The notes beneath the pieces are model-generated. The model did not search any database, was not told the origin of the DNA, and was given only the letters and a program-made list of their open reading frames with translations. From assembly GCF_904846685.1 (NCBI RefSeq), contig NZ_CAJHBQ010000001.1, forward strand, positions 310,001-374,000: a stretch of DNA of 64,000 nt, in the 5' to 3' direction. The position numbers were made by a program, and so were the translations under genes. Positions 1 to 8,724 of this stretch are shown here, piece after piece (the stretch's first letter is position 1; every line of letters begins with the position of its first letter). Origin of the DNA: Psychrobacter submarinus (GTDB lineage: Bacteria; Pseudomonadota; Gammaproteobacteria; Pseudomonadales; Moraxellaceae).

Positions 1-3000
1 GCGCAGCCTTTAACGCCTGCTCACTACTCTTAGATAAAATATAATGGTACTCATCTAATGCGCTCTGTACGCTATCCTTTGCATCGTTGAGTTTAGACTC
101 ACTCAGCGCCAACTCTGTCGCCTGTTTGGCATTGCTCTCTTGCTGATCCTGTAAGGTAATCTGCAAAGTATCTAAGGCAGATTGCTGCTCGTTATACCCA
201 TCTTTAAGAGTGCTCAGCGCGGCTTCACGCGTGGCTAATAAATCTTGCTGCTCATCGCGCTTGGCGTTTATAGTCTGTAATGTGACCTGCAGCGTCGGCA
301 GTTGCTGTTGGTAGCTGTCACGACTGGCGATCAGTGTCTGCCGGTTTTGTAAAGACTCATCAAGAAATTGCGCTGCACGCTGTAGACTATTAGCACTATG
401 CTCAAGGTGCATCTCAAGTTTTTGTTGGCGCAGCTGCAGGGCTTGCCAATCGGCGTCAACTTTTTGACGATTGCGCTGCAGCTCGTGACGCTCTTCTTGT
501 AGCTGCTGACGCCGATCCTGTGCAGCTTGGACTTTGGGCCTTATGAGTTGTAAGTCTGTTTCGATTTGCACGCGCTCATCATTAAGTGTTTGTTGCTCGG
601 CGGCAAGCTCTTGTTGCTCGTGCTCCAGTGCCAATTTGTCGCTCTGCAAACGCTGGGCATCGGCCTGTCTTTGCTTGAGGGCAGCTTTCTCAGTTGCCAA
701 TTGCTGCTGATAATCATACACCTCGCGCGTAAGCTGCTCGTTTTGAGCGCGGCTCTCATCTAAGCTTATGGTCAGCGCGTCATACTCGCTTTGGCTTCTC
801 TTTATTTGCTTATGCAAGCAATCAATGTGCTCATCGCTAGTATCAAGCAGCTCTTCCAACTCTATTAAACGCTGCTGCTGTTGCATACGCTGCATCAAAA
901 ATTGACTGTTTTGCGCAGCGTCTTGTTGCTTGGCGAATTGATTAAAATTCACAGTGCCACTAGCGCTAATCAACCAACCTTCTGCAGTCACTAATAAAAC
1001 CGATGACGGCAATACTTTTAGGATTTCGGTCAATTCTGCAGTGGTCTCGCGGTTAGGCGCATCATCTGCAAGATATAAATAACACTGCTGCCATATCGCT
1101 AAAGCAGGCTTAGTAATTAATGCAGATAAAGGCTGTACTTTAGCTTGCAAATTAGCAGGTAGCTTGGCTGTAAAATCCTGATCAGCGCTATCGGCCATCT
1201 GTGCAGGCAGCCACAAACTATGGCGACTAGCTGACTGTTTATTAGCTTCACTTTGGGAGTGTTGGCTATGCTGAAAGCTCAGTAAATTTGGCAGATATCT
1301 AGAAAGCTCTGGCTCTGAGATTAGACCAACTTGATCACCAATAAGCACTTGGCTATCTAGCCATAATGCTAATACCTTATCAAGGGTTTGCGCATGCTCC
1401 TTGCCAAGTGGACTAAGCTTGATTTGCTCGCGCAAAGTAGAAACCGGCAGTAGATTGTCAGTATTAATAACAACGTCATTTGCCAAACCTTTATCCGACT
1501 TCTCTTTTTGTGCGGTCGGCTTCTGAGTCGTTTTGGCATGTACGATCTTATGTAGCGTATCGTACTCGCCTGCCAGTAGCGCGTGGCTTTTTTCTTGTGC
1601 TGTCACCTCGCGTAGCTGCTCGGTCAAACGCTGCTGCAACGTATGAGCTTGCGGTTGCAAATCCGCTAGCCGTTCAGCGACGCTATCTTGCTGACGCGCA
1701 CGCTGCTGTAACTGAGCTTCTATCTCATCGATAACGCTGCTGGCGCTTTTGTCTTGCTCATCTATGCTCAAAGAGTCATCATGAGTAGGGCTTTGAGTCT
1801 GCGCCTGATCCCACAGCGTTTGCCAACTTTGCTGGCGAGCAGCGAGCTTCTCTTGACTCAGCTGATGACGCTTTTGCGCTTGGCTATTGATGGCTTGCTG
1901 CTGCTCGAGGGTACGCACGTTATCTTGCAGACGCGTTAACTGCGATTGTGACTCAGACCATGCGCGTTGTAGTGGCGGCTCTTCCGCTTGATACGTTTGG
2001 CGCTTCTTGGTTAGCTTAGTAAGCTCTGGCTGCAGGCGAGCAAGCTCGAGCTGCTGCTGATCCTGCTCATCCTTTATTCTATCAAGCTCGTCAGTCGACT
2101 GCTGACGCTGCCGCTCCAAAGCAACCAGCTGCTGCTCAATCACTGTCAGCTTCGCCGTAACATCGTCTAGCTGATGCTTTGCTTGTTGAAGCTCAAGCTG
2201 CTGATGATAATGCGCGCTTTGTGCTTCGTCTTTTAGCCATTGCTCTTGGTTGATCTGGGTGCTGAGCTTGTCTTGCTTATGCTTTAACTGCTCATAGTGC
2301 GCTTGCCGCTCTTTGAGTGCTAAATCACTACCTTCATACGCATTCTTATGTTGCAGTTGGGCTTGTTTGGCTTGATATAACTGCTGAATCGCCAGTTGTT
2401 GCTTAATATCCGCTAAGGTCTCGGCCAGCTCATTGTAGCGCTGAGCGCTGCTCGCTTGACGCGCTAAGCTTTTTTGTTGACGGACTAGCTCGCTTTGCAT
2501 ATCGTGCAGACGCGCTAAATTCTCCTGTGTCTTTTCAAGCTTCTTTTGCGTCTCTATCCGCCGAGCCTGATAACGCGATACCCCCGCCGCCTCTTCGATA
2601 AACTCGCGCAGCTGCATGGGGCTTGAATCAACGATACGCCCGATCATACCTTGCTCAATCACGGCATAACTACGCGCGCCAAGCCCTGTGCCCAAAAACA
2701 CATCGACCACATCACGGCGACGACAGCGGGTACCATTGATAAAATAATCGGAGCGGCCCTCCATGTTGACTTGCCGACGTACTGATAGCTCCTGATAGAG
2801 GTTGAGCTCGTGGCGAATGCCCGTCTGCTCATCTTGGGTATGCTCAAAGGTCAGCTCAACGCTGGCCACGCTTTTGGCCGATTTATCTTGCGTACCAGCA
2901 AAGATTACATCACTCATCGCGCCGCCGCGCAACTGCTTGGCGGAGGTCTCGCCTAATACCCAACGGATTGCATCAATGACGTTTGATTTGCCGCAGCCGT

Positions 3001-3097
3001 TTGGCCCGACGATAGCAGTGATGCCGCGGGGGAAGCTAAAAGTAGTGACATTGGCAAAGGACTTAAAGCCTGCCAGTTTGAGAGATTTTAAACGCAT
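1..3097 (-). CDS. smc: Chromosome partition protein SMC, 3' end cut by the window
   Basis: Condensin ATPase that compacts and segregates the chromosome. Reading the minus strand from the ATG at 3097 gives one open frame of about 1,032 codons running off the left edge. The protein begins MRLKSLKLAGFKSF and has a Walker A motif GPNGCGKSN at residues 31-39. The N-terminal ATPase half is followed by a long Gln/Glu/Leu/Ala-rich coiled coil (from about residue 170), a less charged hinge-like part around residues 500-680, and a second coiled coil that is cut off. SMC proteins are usually about 1,150-1,200 residues, so the C-terminal ATPase lobe (signature motif and Walker B) lies outside the window. 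Start choice rests on the conserved N-terminus; no strong ribosome site is visible. Its ScpA/ScpB partners are not here. Confidence 0.95.
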   Translation of the reverse strand, partial: MRLKSLKLAGFKSFANVTTFSFPRGITAIVGPNGCGKSNVIDAIRWVLGETSAKQLRGGAMSDVIFAGTQDKSAKSVASVELTFEHTQDEQTGIRHELNLYQELSVRRQVNMEGRSDYFINGTRCRRRDVVDVFLGTGLGARSYAVIEQGMIGRIVDSSPMQLREFIEEAAGVSRYQARRIETQKKLEKTQENLARLHDMQSELVRQQKSLARQASSAQRYNELAETLADIKQQLAIQQLYQAKQAQLQHKNAYEGSDLALKERQAHYEQLKHKQDKLSTQINQEQWLKDEAQSAHYHQQLELQQAKHQLDDVTAKLTVIEQQLVALERQRQQSTDELDRIKDEQDQQQLELARLQPELTKLTKKRQTYQAEEPPLQRAWSESQSQLTRLQDNVRTLEQQQAINSQAQKRHQLSQEKLAARQQSWQTLWDQAQTQSPTHDDSLSIDEQDKSASSVIDEIEAQLQQRARQQDSVAERLADLQPQAHTLQQRLTEQLREVTAQEKSHALLAGEYDTLHKIVHAKTTQKPTAQKEKSDKGLANDVVINTDNLLPVSTLREQIKLSPLGKEHAQTLDKVLALWLDSQVLIGDQVGLISEPELSRYLPNLLSFQHSQHSQSEANKQSASRHSLWLPAQMADSADQDFTAKLPANLQAKVQPLSALITKPALAIWQQCYLYLADDAPNRETTAELTEILKVLPSSVLLVTAEGWLISASGTVNFNQFAKQQDAAQNSQFLMQRMQQQQRLIELEELLDTSDEHIDCLHKQIKRSQSEYDALTISLDESRAQNEQLTREVYDYQQQLATEKAALKQRQADAQRLQSDKLALEHEQQELAAEQQTLNDERVQIETDLQLIRPKVQAAQDRRQQLQEERHELQRNRQKVDADWQALQLRQQKLEMHLEHSANSLQRAAQFLDESLQNRQTLIASRDSYQQQLPTLQVTLQTINAKRDEQQDLLATREAALSTLKDGYNEQQSALDTLQITLQDQQESNAKQATELALSESKLNDAKDSVQSALDEYHYILSKSSEQALKAA

Positions 3098-3276
3098 AAA
3101 CGGTGAGTTTTTCGATAATAAAACAGGCGGCTATTCTACCTGAAATTGAGATGGGTTTTTAGGATCTTTAAAGGTATTGCGTTTGCACGAGATCAGCTTG
3201 GCTACAAGTTTGCTTAGCCGCTTTGCTTTGAATATAAAGACTCTTACTACGCAAAAGACATTTAAAAAGAAGATAA

Positions 3277-4080
3277 TTACAACACCCCAATCCCACTCAA
3301 AAACAGCTGCCCGCCTGCGAATATCAATAATACTCCAAAAGCTCGTTTTAGCATCAGTGCTGGCAGTTGGTGCGCAAGTCTTGCACCGATTTTAGCCGTA
3401 ATAAAGCTAGCCACCGATATACAGATAAAGCCAATAATATGCACAAAACCTATCGTGCCTGCGGGTAGAGTAGCCACATCTTGCCCAAACCAAGCAAACC
3501 CGAGTGCTCCCGCCACTGCAATAGGCAGACCACAAGCGGCGGAGGTACCAACCGCTTGCTTCATCGGAAGCCCTGCCCAATTCAAAAATGGCACGGTCAG
3601 ACTACCGCCGCCAATGCCAAATATGGAGGATGCCATACCGATACCTGTCCCTGCTCCGACTTGTATGCCTTTAGAAGGTAGCGGTTTGCCTAACTGTTCT
3701 TTATTAGAAAAAAACAGCATCTTCAGCGCGACTAATAAAGCACCGATACCGATGATCGCTTGTAGTGCTTGTCCATTTATCATGTCAGCAATGCCTGCGC
3801 CAACGACACTACCCACGACAAGGCCGATAGCCATACCGCGCCAAATCTCCCAGCGCACGCCGCCGCGTTTATTATGCGCGGTCAATGAGCTGATAGACGT
3901 GACGATAATAGTCGCCAGAGAGGTGCCAACCGCTAAGTGAGTGACGACCTCTGGCGAAAAATTATACGCGGTAAAAATCCAAACGAGAGCTGGCACGATT
4001 ATCATGCCGCCACCGATGCCGAATAAACCCGCGCAGACGCCAGCAAACGCGCCGGCAATCACAAACCATACATATAGCAT
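3277..4080 (-). CDS. TauE/SafE family sulfite/anion exporter-like membrane protein
   Basis: Integral membrane protein of 267 residues with about eight hydrophobic segments. The two halves repeat the family motif: GLFGIGGGMIIVPAL near residue 20 and SSIFGIGGGSLTVPFL near residue 155. This internal duplication is typical of TauE/SafE (DUF81) proteins, which are thought to export sulfite, sulfoacetate or similar organosulfur anions. The substrate cannot be read from sequence, and no sulfur-metabolism genes are adjacent. The start at 4080 is preceded by AAAGGA. The gene is convergent with nothing and lies upstream of smc in the same orientation, 180 bp away, so it may be transcribed separately. 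Confidence 0.88.
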   Translation of the reverse strand: MLYVWFVIAGAFAGVCAGLFGIGGGMIIVPALVWIFTAYNFSPEVVTHLAVGTSLATIIVTSISSLTAHNKRGGVRWEIWRGMAIGLVVGSVVGAGIADMINGQALQAIIGIGALLVALKMLFFSNKEQLGKPLPSKGIQVGAGTGIGMASSIFGIGGGSLTVPFLNWAGLPMKQAVGTSAACGLPIAVAGALGFAWFGQDVATLPAGTIGFVHIIGFICISVASFITAKIGARLAHQLPALMLKRAFGVLLIFAGGQLFLSGIGVL

Positions 4081-4289
4081 TAACGAAATCCTTTATTTGC
4101 GCTCTGATTATTCTGCTGTTTTGTTCAGCTATTATGGGTCTGCTATTTAATAAGATAACCTTTTAGCTCATAATAACTTGCCTGACTTGCGCAGTAGCAG
4201 GCGCTTAGTATAGCAAACATCTTAGTAATTATTGTCTTACAAGTCATCTGACGTCAGCTCAAACCACTCTATTTTTAGCGAACCTCCTT

Positions 4290-5246
4290 ATGCCTTTATC
4301 CATTCAAAACAATAGCTTATCCGCGCTCAACCATCGGCACCTCTCTAGTAGCAAATCAACCAATAGCGAGCTGCTAGAGACATTACAAGCAGGTAAGCTT
4401 GATAGCAATGATAAACAGCTACTGACCGCTGAGACGCAGACAGCAGGTCGTGGGCAACATACCCGCTCTTGGCAATCGCCGCCGGGCAATGTCTATCTCT
4501 CCCTTTATCATCCGATTAACACCCCTATCAGTGGCCTGCTATCGTTAATGATTGGTTTAGAATTAGCAAAAATGCCGATTATCCAAGCGCTGAACACGCA
4601 GCTAAAAGCGCAAAACAAAACGCCTATCGGAGTCAAATGGGCCAATGATTTGGGCTTTTATCCACTGCACAAGCAAGATTTAGGTTTTGATTTAAATGAC
4701 AACAGCCTTATCGCTTTTAATAAATTGGCTGGCATTTTGATTGAGCCGGTATGGATAGCAAGCAAACTAAAAGGCGTAGTCATAGGAGTGGGGTTAAATG
4801 TAGCGGCGACGCCTAAGCTCACCGAACAAACGCTAGAAGGCATGAGTTATCAAGCGATTAGCCTACAAGATATTCATAAGTCGATCAATAAAGATGCCAA
4901 GGATAATCCGTTAGAACCTTTGCCAAGCTTAAGCATTATTTATGAGCAAATCAGTCAGGCTTTACTAGACGCTGTCGATTGCTTCAAAGCTATATCGGCC
5001 GCAAAGTCTCATGTACAGCCCAGCTCTACCCAGTATGCAATGGCTCAGTTTAACCGAGAGTTTACACCGCAAGATGCACTCAAAGGCTTGAGAGTAAGAA
5101 TCACGCAAAATCTTAACCATAACGAGCACGTTATCGAAGGCCGTGCCTGTGGTATCGATACAAACGGCTGTTTGCAATTGCAGCAAGATAACGGTAATAT
5201 TTCAGCACTTTTTACCGGTCGCATTGATGTGATAAATGAGACTTAA
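4290..5246 (+). CDS. birA: Biotin--[acetyl-CoA-carboxylase] ligase, monofunctional (no HTH)
   Basis: Activates biotin with ATP and transfers it to carboxylase carrier domains; the methylcrotonyl-CoA carboxylase encoded 4 kb away is a likely client. Signature pieces are STNSELL near residue 24, GRGQHTRSW near residue 51 (adenylate-binding loop), KWANDL near residue 112 and KLAGILIEPVW near residue 145. A C-terminal SH3-like domain ends with FTGRIDVI. The protein starts almost directly with the catalytic domain, so the N-terminal DNA-binding repressor domain of E. coli BirA is missing. This makes it a class I enzyme without the autoregulatory role. It is 318 residues long, with somewhat extended loops. 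No Shine-Dalgarno is visible: the nine bases before the ATG read AACCTCCTT, the complement of one. It is followed 34 bp later by coaX. Confidence 0.93.
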   Translation: MPLSIQNNSLSALNHRHLSSSKSTNSELLETLQAGKLDSNDKQLLTAETQTAGRGQHTRSWQSPPGNVYLSLYHPINTPISGLLSLMIGLELAKMPIIQALNTQLKAQNKTPIGVKWANDLGFYPLHKQDLGFDLNDNSLIAFNKLAGILIEPVWIASKLKGVVIGVGLNVAATPKLTEQTLEGMSYQAISLQDIHKSINKDAKDNPLEPLPSLSIIYEQISQALLDAVDCFKAISAAKSHVQPSSTQYAMAQFNREFTPQDALKGLRVRITQNLNHNEHVIEGRACGIDTNGCLQLQQDNGNISALFTGRIDVINET

Positions 5247-5280
5247 TGAACACTAGATAAAGAGCCAATAAGGAAAAACT

Positions 5281-6018
5281 ATGCTCTGGCTAGATCTAGG
5301 TAATACTAGGCTTAAATACTGGCTCACTGATGATATTGGCCAAATTGTCTCGCACAATGCACTCCAGCATTTGCAAGCGCCAGCTGAGCTGCTAATGGGA
5401 CTGACCGATCGATTTGAGCGTTACGCGCCTGACTTTATCGGTATCTCATCGGTGCTGGGTGATGAGCTCAATGGCAAAGTAGCACAGACGCTCAGTCGGC
5501 TGGGTATACCCTTTGAGTTTGTCAATGTCGACTCATCTCACGCGCTGATGAGTAGTCGCTATGATGCCAAACAATTAGGCTGTGATCGCTGGTTACAGAT
5601 GCTTGGCGCAGTAGATAGGACGAAGCGCCAATGCGTAGTGGGCTGCGGTACCGCGGTCACGATAGATCTGATCGATCATGCCGAGCATTTAGGCGGTTAT
5701 ATTTTTCCGAGCATCTATTTGCAGCGCGAGTCGCTATTTTCGGGTACTAAGCAGATTACGATTTCAAACGGTGCTTTTGATAGTATCGCGCAAGGAGTCA
5801 CCACTCAAGATGCGGTCCATCACGGCATTTTATTATCTATCGTTGGTGCTATCAATGAGATCACTCATCGCCATCCTAACTTTGAGCTGATCATGACCGG
5901 CGGTGATGCGGCTATGATTGCTGAGCATGTCAATCGTCCGGTACGCTTGCGTGATGACTTACTTCTCAATGGCTTGGCTAGATATTTTGATTACAGTAAA
6001 AAGCAGCTAGTGGTTTAA
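5281..6018 (+). CDS. coaX: Type III pantothenate kinase
   Basis: Catalyses the first step of CoA synthesis, ATP-dependent phosphorylation of pantothenate, in the cytosol. The 245-residue protein has the ASKHA-fold motifs of CoaX: DLGNTRLKYW at residues 4-13 (phosphate loop), CDRWLQMLGA near residue 100, GCGTAVTIDLI near residue 120 and GGYIFPS near residue 138. The ribosome site AAGGAAAAACT sits right before the ATG. The birA-coaX pairing is common in gammaproteobacteria, and the 34-bp gap suggests co-transcription. A strong hairpin at 6043-6078 closes the unit. Confidence 0.94.
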   Translation: MLWLDLGNTRLKYWLTDDIGQIVSHNALQHLQAPAELLMGLTDRFERYAPDFIGISSVLGDELNGKVAQTLSRLGIPFEFVNVDSSHALMSSRYDAKQLGCDRWLQMLGAVDRTKRQCVVGCGTAVTIDLIDHAEHLGGYIFPSIYLQRESLFSGTKQITISNGAFDSIAQGVTTQDAVHHGILLSIVGAINEITHRHPNFELIMTGGDAAMIAEHVNRPVRLRDDLLLNGLARYFDYSKKQLVV

Positions 6019-6042
6019 AGCTATATTAAAAGTGTTAAAAAT

Positions 6043-6078
6043 AAAAAAGCAGTCGGTCTTGGACTTACTGCTTTTTTT
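6043..6078. terminator. Bidirectional intrinsic terminator between coaX and ivd
   Basis: Stem AAAAAAGCAGT / ACTGCTTTTTT with a 13-base loop. The A-run on one side and T-run on the other let it work for coaX on the plus strand and for the converging ivd gene on the minus strand. Confidence 0.85.
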
Positions 6079-6102
6079 ATTACAAGATCGACTATAAACT
6101 AC

Positions 6103-7290
6103 CTATTTAGTCTCATTAAACAACTCGCGACCAATCAGCATACGGCGAATCTCGCTGGTGCCTGCGCCAATCTCATACAGCTTAGCATCGCGCCATAAGC
6201 GCCCAAGCGGATACTCATTGGTATAGCCGTTACCACCAAAGATTTGGATGCCATCGCCTGCCATCAAGGTCGCTTTTTCCGCGCACCATAGAATCACACT
6301 AGCGCAGTCTTTACGGACTTGCCGGCTATGACCTGCACCTTGTGCGTCTAGCATATCGAGATTCTTGCCGACGGTATATAAAAAGCTGCGACCTGCTTGC
6401 AAAATCGTGTACATATCAGCGACTTTGCCTTGAATCAGCTGAAACTCACCAATCGCTTGACCGAACTGTTTACGGTCATGAATGTAGGGCACGACATTGT
6501 CCATCACGGCTTGCATAATACCGATAGGACCCGCTGCCAATACTGCGCGCTCATAATCAAGGCCGCTCATCAGTACCTTTACGCCGTTGTTCAGGCCACC
6601 TAAGATGTTCTCTTTTGGCACCTCAACATTATTGAAAGTCATCTCGCCCGTGTGGCTACCACGCATCCCAAGTTTATCGAGCTTTTGCGCCGTACCAAAA
6701 CCGTCCATACCTTTTTCGATAATAAAGGCGGTAATCCCTTGCGCGCCAAGCTCAGGATTGGTCTTGGCATAGACCACCATCACATCGGCATCTGGACCAT
6801 TGGTAATCCACATTTTACTACCGTTTAGCACAAAGACGTCGCCTTTTTCCTCGGCTTTAAGCTTCATGCTGGTCACATCAGACCCTGCACCCGTCTCACT
6901 CATGGCAAGCGCACCGATGAACTCGCCGGTGATTAGCTTAGGTAAAAATTTCTGCTTTTGTGCCTCTGAGCCGTTGCGCTTGATCTGATTGACGCAAAGG
7001 TTTGAGTGCGCGCCGTAGCTTAGACCAATAGAGGCGGATGCACGGCTAATCTCTTCCATCGCCACCATATGAGCGACGTAGCCCATGTCAGCGCCGCCGT
7101 ATTCTTCAGGTACGGTAATGCCATGTAAGCCTAAATCGCCCATTTTTTGCCATAGATCCATCGGGAACTCATCGCTGCTATCAATCTCGCCTGCGCGTGG
7201 GGTGATTTCTTTAGCGGCGAACTGCGCTACCACATCACGCAGCGCATCGATATCTTCGCCAAGCTGAAAGTCTAAACCGGGTAAACTCAT
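6103..7290 (-). CDS. ivd: Isovaleryl-CoA dehydrogenase
   Basis: FAD-dependent acyl-CoA dehydrogenase that oxidises isovaleryl-CoA to 3-methylcrotonyl-CoA in leucine catabolism. The 395 residues carry [13 protein letters not shown] (FAD/substrate loop, about 125-140), [12 protein letters not shown] and the C-terminal signature [19 protein letters not shown]. The Glu in [11 protein letters not shown] (near 250) corresponds to the catalytic base characteristic of isovaleryl-CoA dehydrogenases, which place it differently from straight-chain enzymes. It is the most distal gene of the minus-strand leucine cluster, separated from the lyase gene by 500 bp holding a palindromic element and a miniature transposon. 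It may therefore have its own promoter or depend on read-through. In many liu operons this gene comes first. Confidence 0.93.
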   Translation of the reverse strand: MSLPGLDFQLGEDIDALRDVVAQFAAKEITPRAGEIDSSDEFPMDLWQKMGDLGLHGITVPEEYGGADMGYVAHMVAMEEISRASASIGLSYGAHSNLCVNQIKRNGSEAQKQKFLPKLITGEFIGALAMSETGAGSDVTSMKLKAEEKGDVFVLNGSKMWITNGPDADVMVVYAKTNPELGAQGITAFIIEKGMDGFGTAQKLDKLGMRGSHTGEMTFNNVEVPKENILGGLNNGVKVLMSGLDYERAVLAAGPIGIMQAVMDNVVPYIHDRKQFGQAIGEFQLIQGKVADMYTILQAGRSFLYTVGKNLDMLDAQGAGHSRQVRKDCASVILWCAEKATLMAGDGIQIFGGNGYTNEYPLGRLWRDAKLYEIGAGTSEIRRMLIGRELFNETK

Positions 7291-7372
7291 AATAATTCCT
7301 TATTTATAATCTTTAACTCTATTAATAAAATTAGATAACTTATATAAAAATATAGCATGTATAAAAATGGCA

Positions 7373-7446
7373 TGGCTGGCATAAATTTTTTGAAGCCTCT
7401 GGAGTGACGAAGTCACACAGCAAGCGAATAAAATTTGCGCCAGCTA
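7373..7446. repeat. Palindromic intergenic element, copy A (leucine cluster)
   Basis: Imperfect inverted repeat: the left arm TGGCTGGCATAAATTTT pairs with the right arm AAAATTTGCGCCAGCTA. The core contains GCCTCTGG and CACAGCAAGC. The same layout and core recur at 10875-10953 and 11849-11922, so this is a dispersed REP-like family. All three copies seen here lie in gaps of the leucine cluster. Confidence 0.7.
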
Positions 7447-7471
7447 TACGCAGCGGTAGATATTTATATTA

Positions 7472-7774
7472 GGGCGTGTTGAACATTCGACCATGGCACT
7501 GACAGAGACTATTTTTTAGGCGATTTGCAGATAAAAATGGTAAGTTTAGTCGTTCTAAGCGTCTATTTTTATCAATAAAGCGGCAAAAAATAGTCCTGTC
7601 CCTGTTGTTGTCGTGAGGGCTGATGCTAAAATCGCCCTAGTCGTTGCGACTGTTTAAATAAAATCAGCTAACCAATGCAATAAGCATTACCTGCAATTTT
7701 AACGACGACTAGAACACAGCTTTGATAAACTAGTAGCGATCAGCAGTGCGCATTTGTGAATGTTCAACACGCCC
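7472..7774 (-). mobile_element. Miniature inverted-repeat transposon (family 1), copy 1
   Basis: About 303 bp with terminal inverted repeats GGGCGTGTTGAACATTC, flanked on both sides by TA, and with no coding capacity. The interior is two successive imperfect palindromes, as in the copies at 35438, 36682 and 43481. This copy is inverted relative to the other three and is nearly identical to the reverse complement of the 36682 copy, apart from an extra segment near 7705-7735. The TA flank suggests a TA target duplication and mobilisation in trans by a transposase that recognises these ends. No such transposase gene is in the window. Confidence 0.85.
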
Positions 7775-7792
7775 TAATTAAAACAGGATGAC

Positions 7793-8713
7793 TTAAGCTG
7801 AACGCTTATTAATCAAAGCTCTTGCAACGTTAGAGTCGTTACGGCGTCCTAAAAATTCGCTGATGCGCTCGCCTGCGACGACTAATTTATCTAAATCAAT
7901 ACCAGTCTCAATCCCCATGCCATGGAGCATATAGACCACATCTTCGGTCGCGACATTGCCCGTAGCGCCTTTAGCATAAGGACAACCGCCAAGGCCCGCG
8001 ACTGAGGTGTCAAATTCGTTAACGCCCATCTCGAGCGCCGCTAAAGTATTGCTCAGCGCCTGTCCATAAGTATCATGGAAATGCCCTGAGATATGTGCAA
8101 TATCGATATACTCAAGTGCCGCTGCTAACGCTTTTTTTACCTTAATAGGCGTACCGACGCCTATGGTATCAGCGATGCCAATTTGTTCTGCACCAATCTC
8201 AACCAAGCGTTTGGTCACATAAGCCACTTGATTAGGGTCAATCTCGCCCTCATAAGGACAGCCGACCGTGCAGGAGATTACGCCGCGTACTTTGATGCCT
8301 TGCGCTTTGGCCGCGGCAGCGACTGGCGCAAAACGCTCGATACTCTCATCGATACTGCAGTTGATGTTTTTTTGACTAAAAGTCTCGCTCGCTGAGGCAA
8401 AGATAACCACCTCATCAGGACGGTGCAAGATAGCATCATCAAAACCGCGCATGTTTGGCACCAGCACTGAGTAGATCACGTCATCTGATCTACTAGCTGC
8501 AAGCGCTGTCATTAGCTCATTATTATCACCCATTTGCGGCACCCATTTAGGGGAAACAAAGCTAGTAGTCTCAATCTTCTTAACCCCTGCTTTGGTCAAA
8601 TCTTCGATTAAGGCCTGTTTGATCGCTGTCGGTACGGTCATGGATTCGTTTTGTAAGCCATCACGCGGACTGACATCGACGATGGTGACATGATTTGGGT
8701 ACGCGTTATTCAT
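7793..8713 (-). CDS. mvaB: Hydroxymethylglutaryl-CoA lyase
   Basis: Cleaves HMG-CoA to acetyl-CoA and acetoacetate, the last step of leucine degradation. The 306-residue TIM-barrel protein starts with VDVSPRDGLQNE (metal and substrate loop, residues 13-24). It has HFHDTYGQAL (metal-binding His pair, near 205) and the HMG-CoA lyase signature GLGGCPYAKGATGNVATED with the catalytic Cys near residue 238. Only 11 bp separate it from the upstream mccA stop, so the two are almost certainly co-transcribed and translationally linked. Confidence 0.95.
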   Translation of the reverse strand: MNNAYPNHVTIVDVSPRDGLQNESMTVPTAIKQALIEDLTKAGVKKIETTSFVSPKWVPQMGDNNELMTALAASRSDDVIYSVLVPNMRGFDDAILHRPDEVVIFASASETFSQKNINCSIDESIERFAPVAAAAKAQGIKVRGVISCTVGCPYEGEIDPNQVAYVTKRLVEIGAEQIGIADTIGVGTPIKVKKALAAALEYIDIAHISGHFHDTYGQALSNTLAALEMGVNEFDTSVAGLGGCPYAKGATGNVATEDVVYMLHGMGIETGIDLDKLVVAGERISEFLGRRNDSNVARALINKRSA

Positions 8714-8724
8714 AGTTAGTATCC

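Noticed and set aside
2802..3143. 113-codon plus-strand frame overlapping the smc start
   Set aside because: Opposite strand of the conserved SMC ATPase domain, no ribosome site, no family resemblance.
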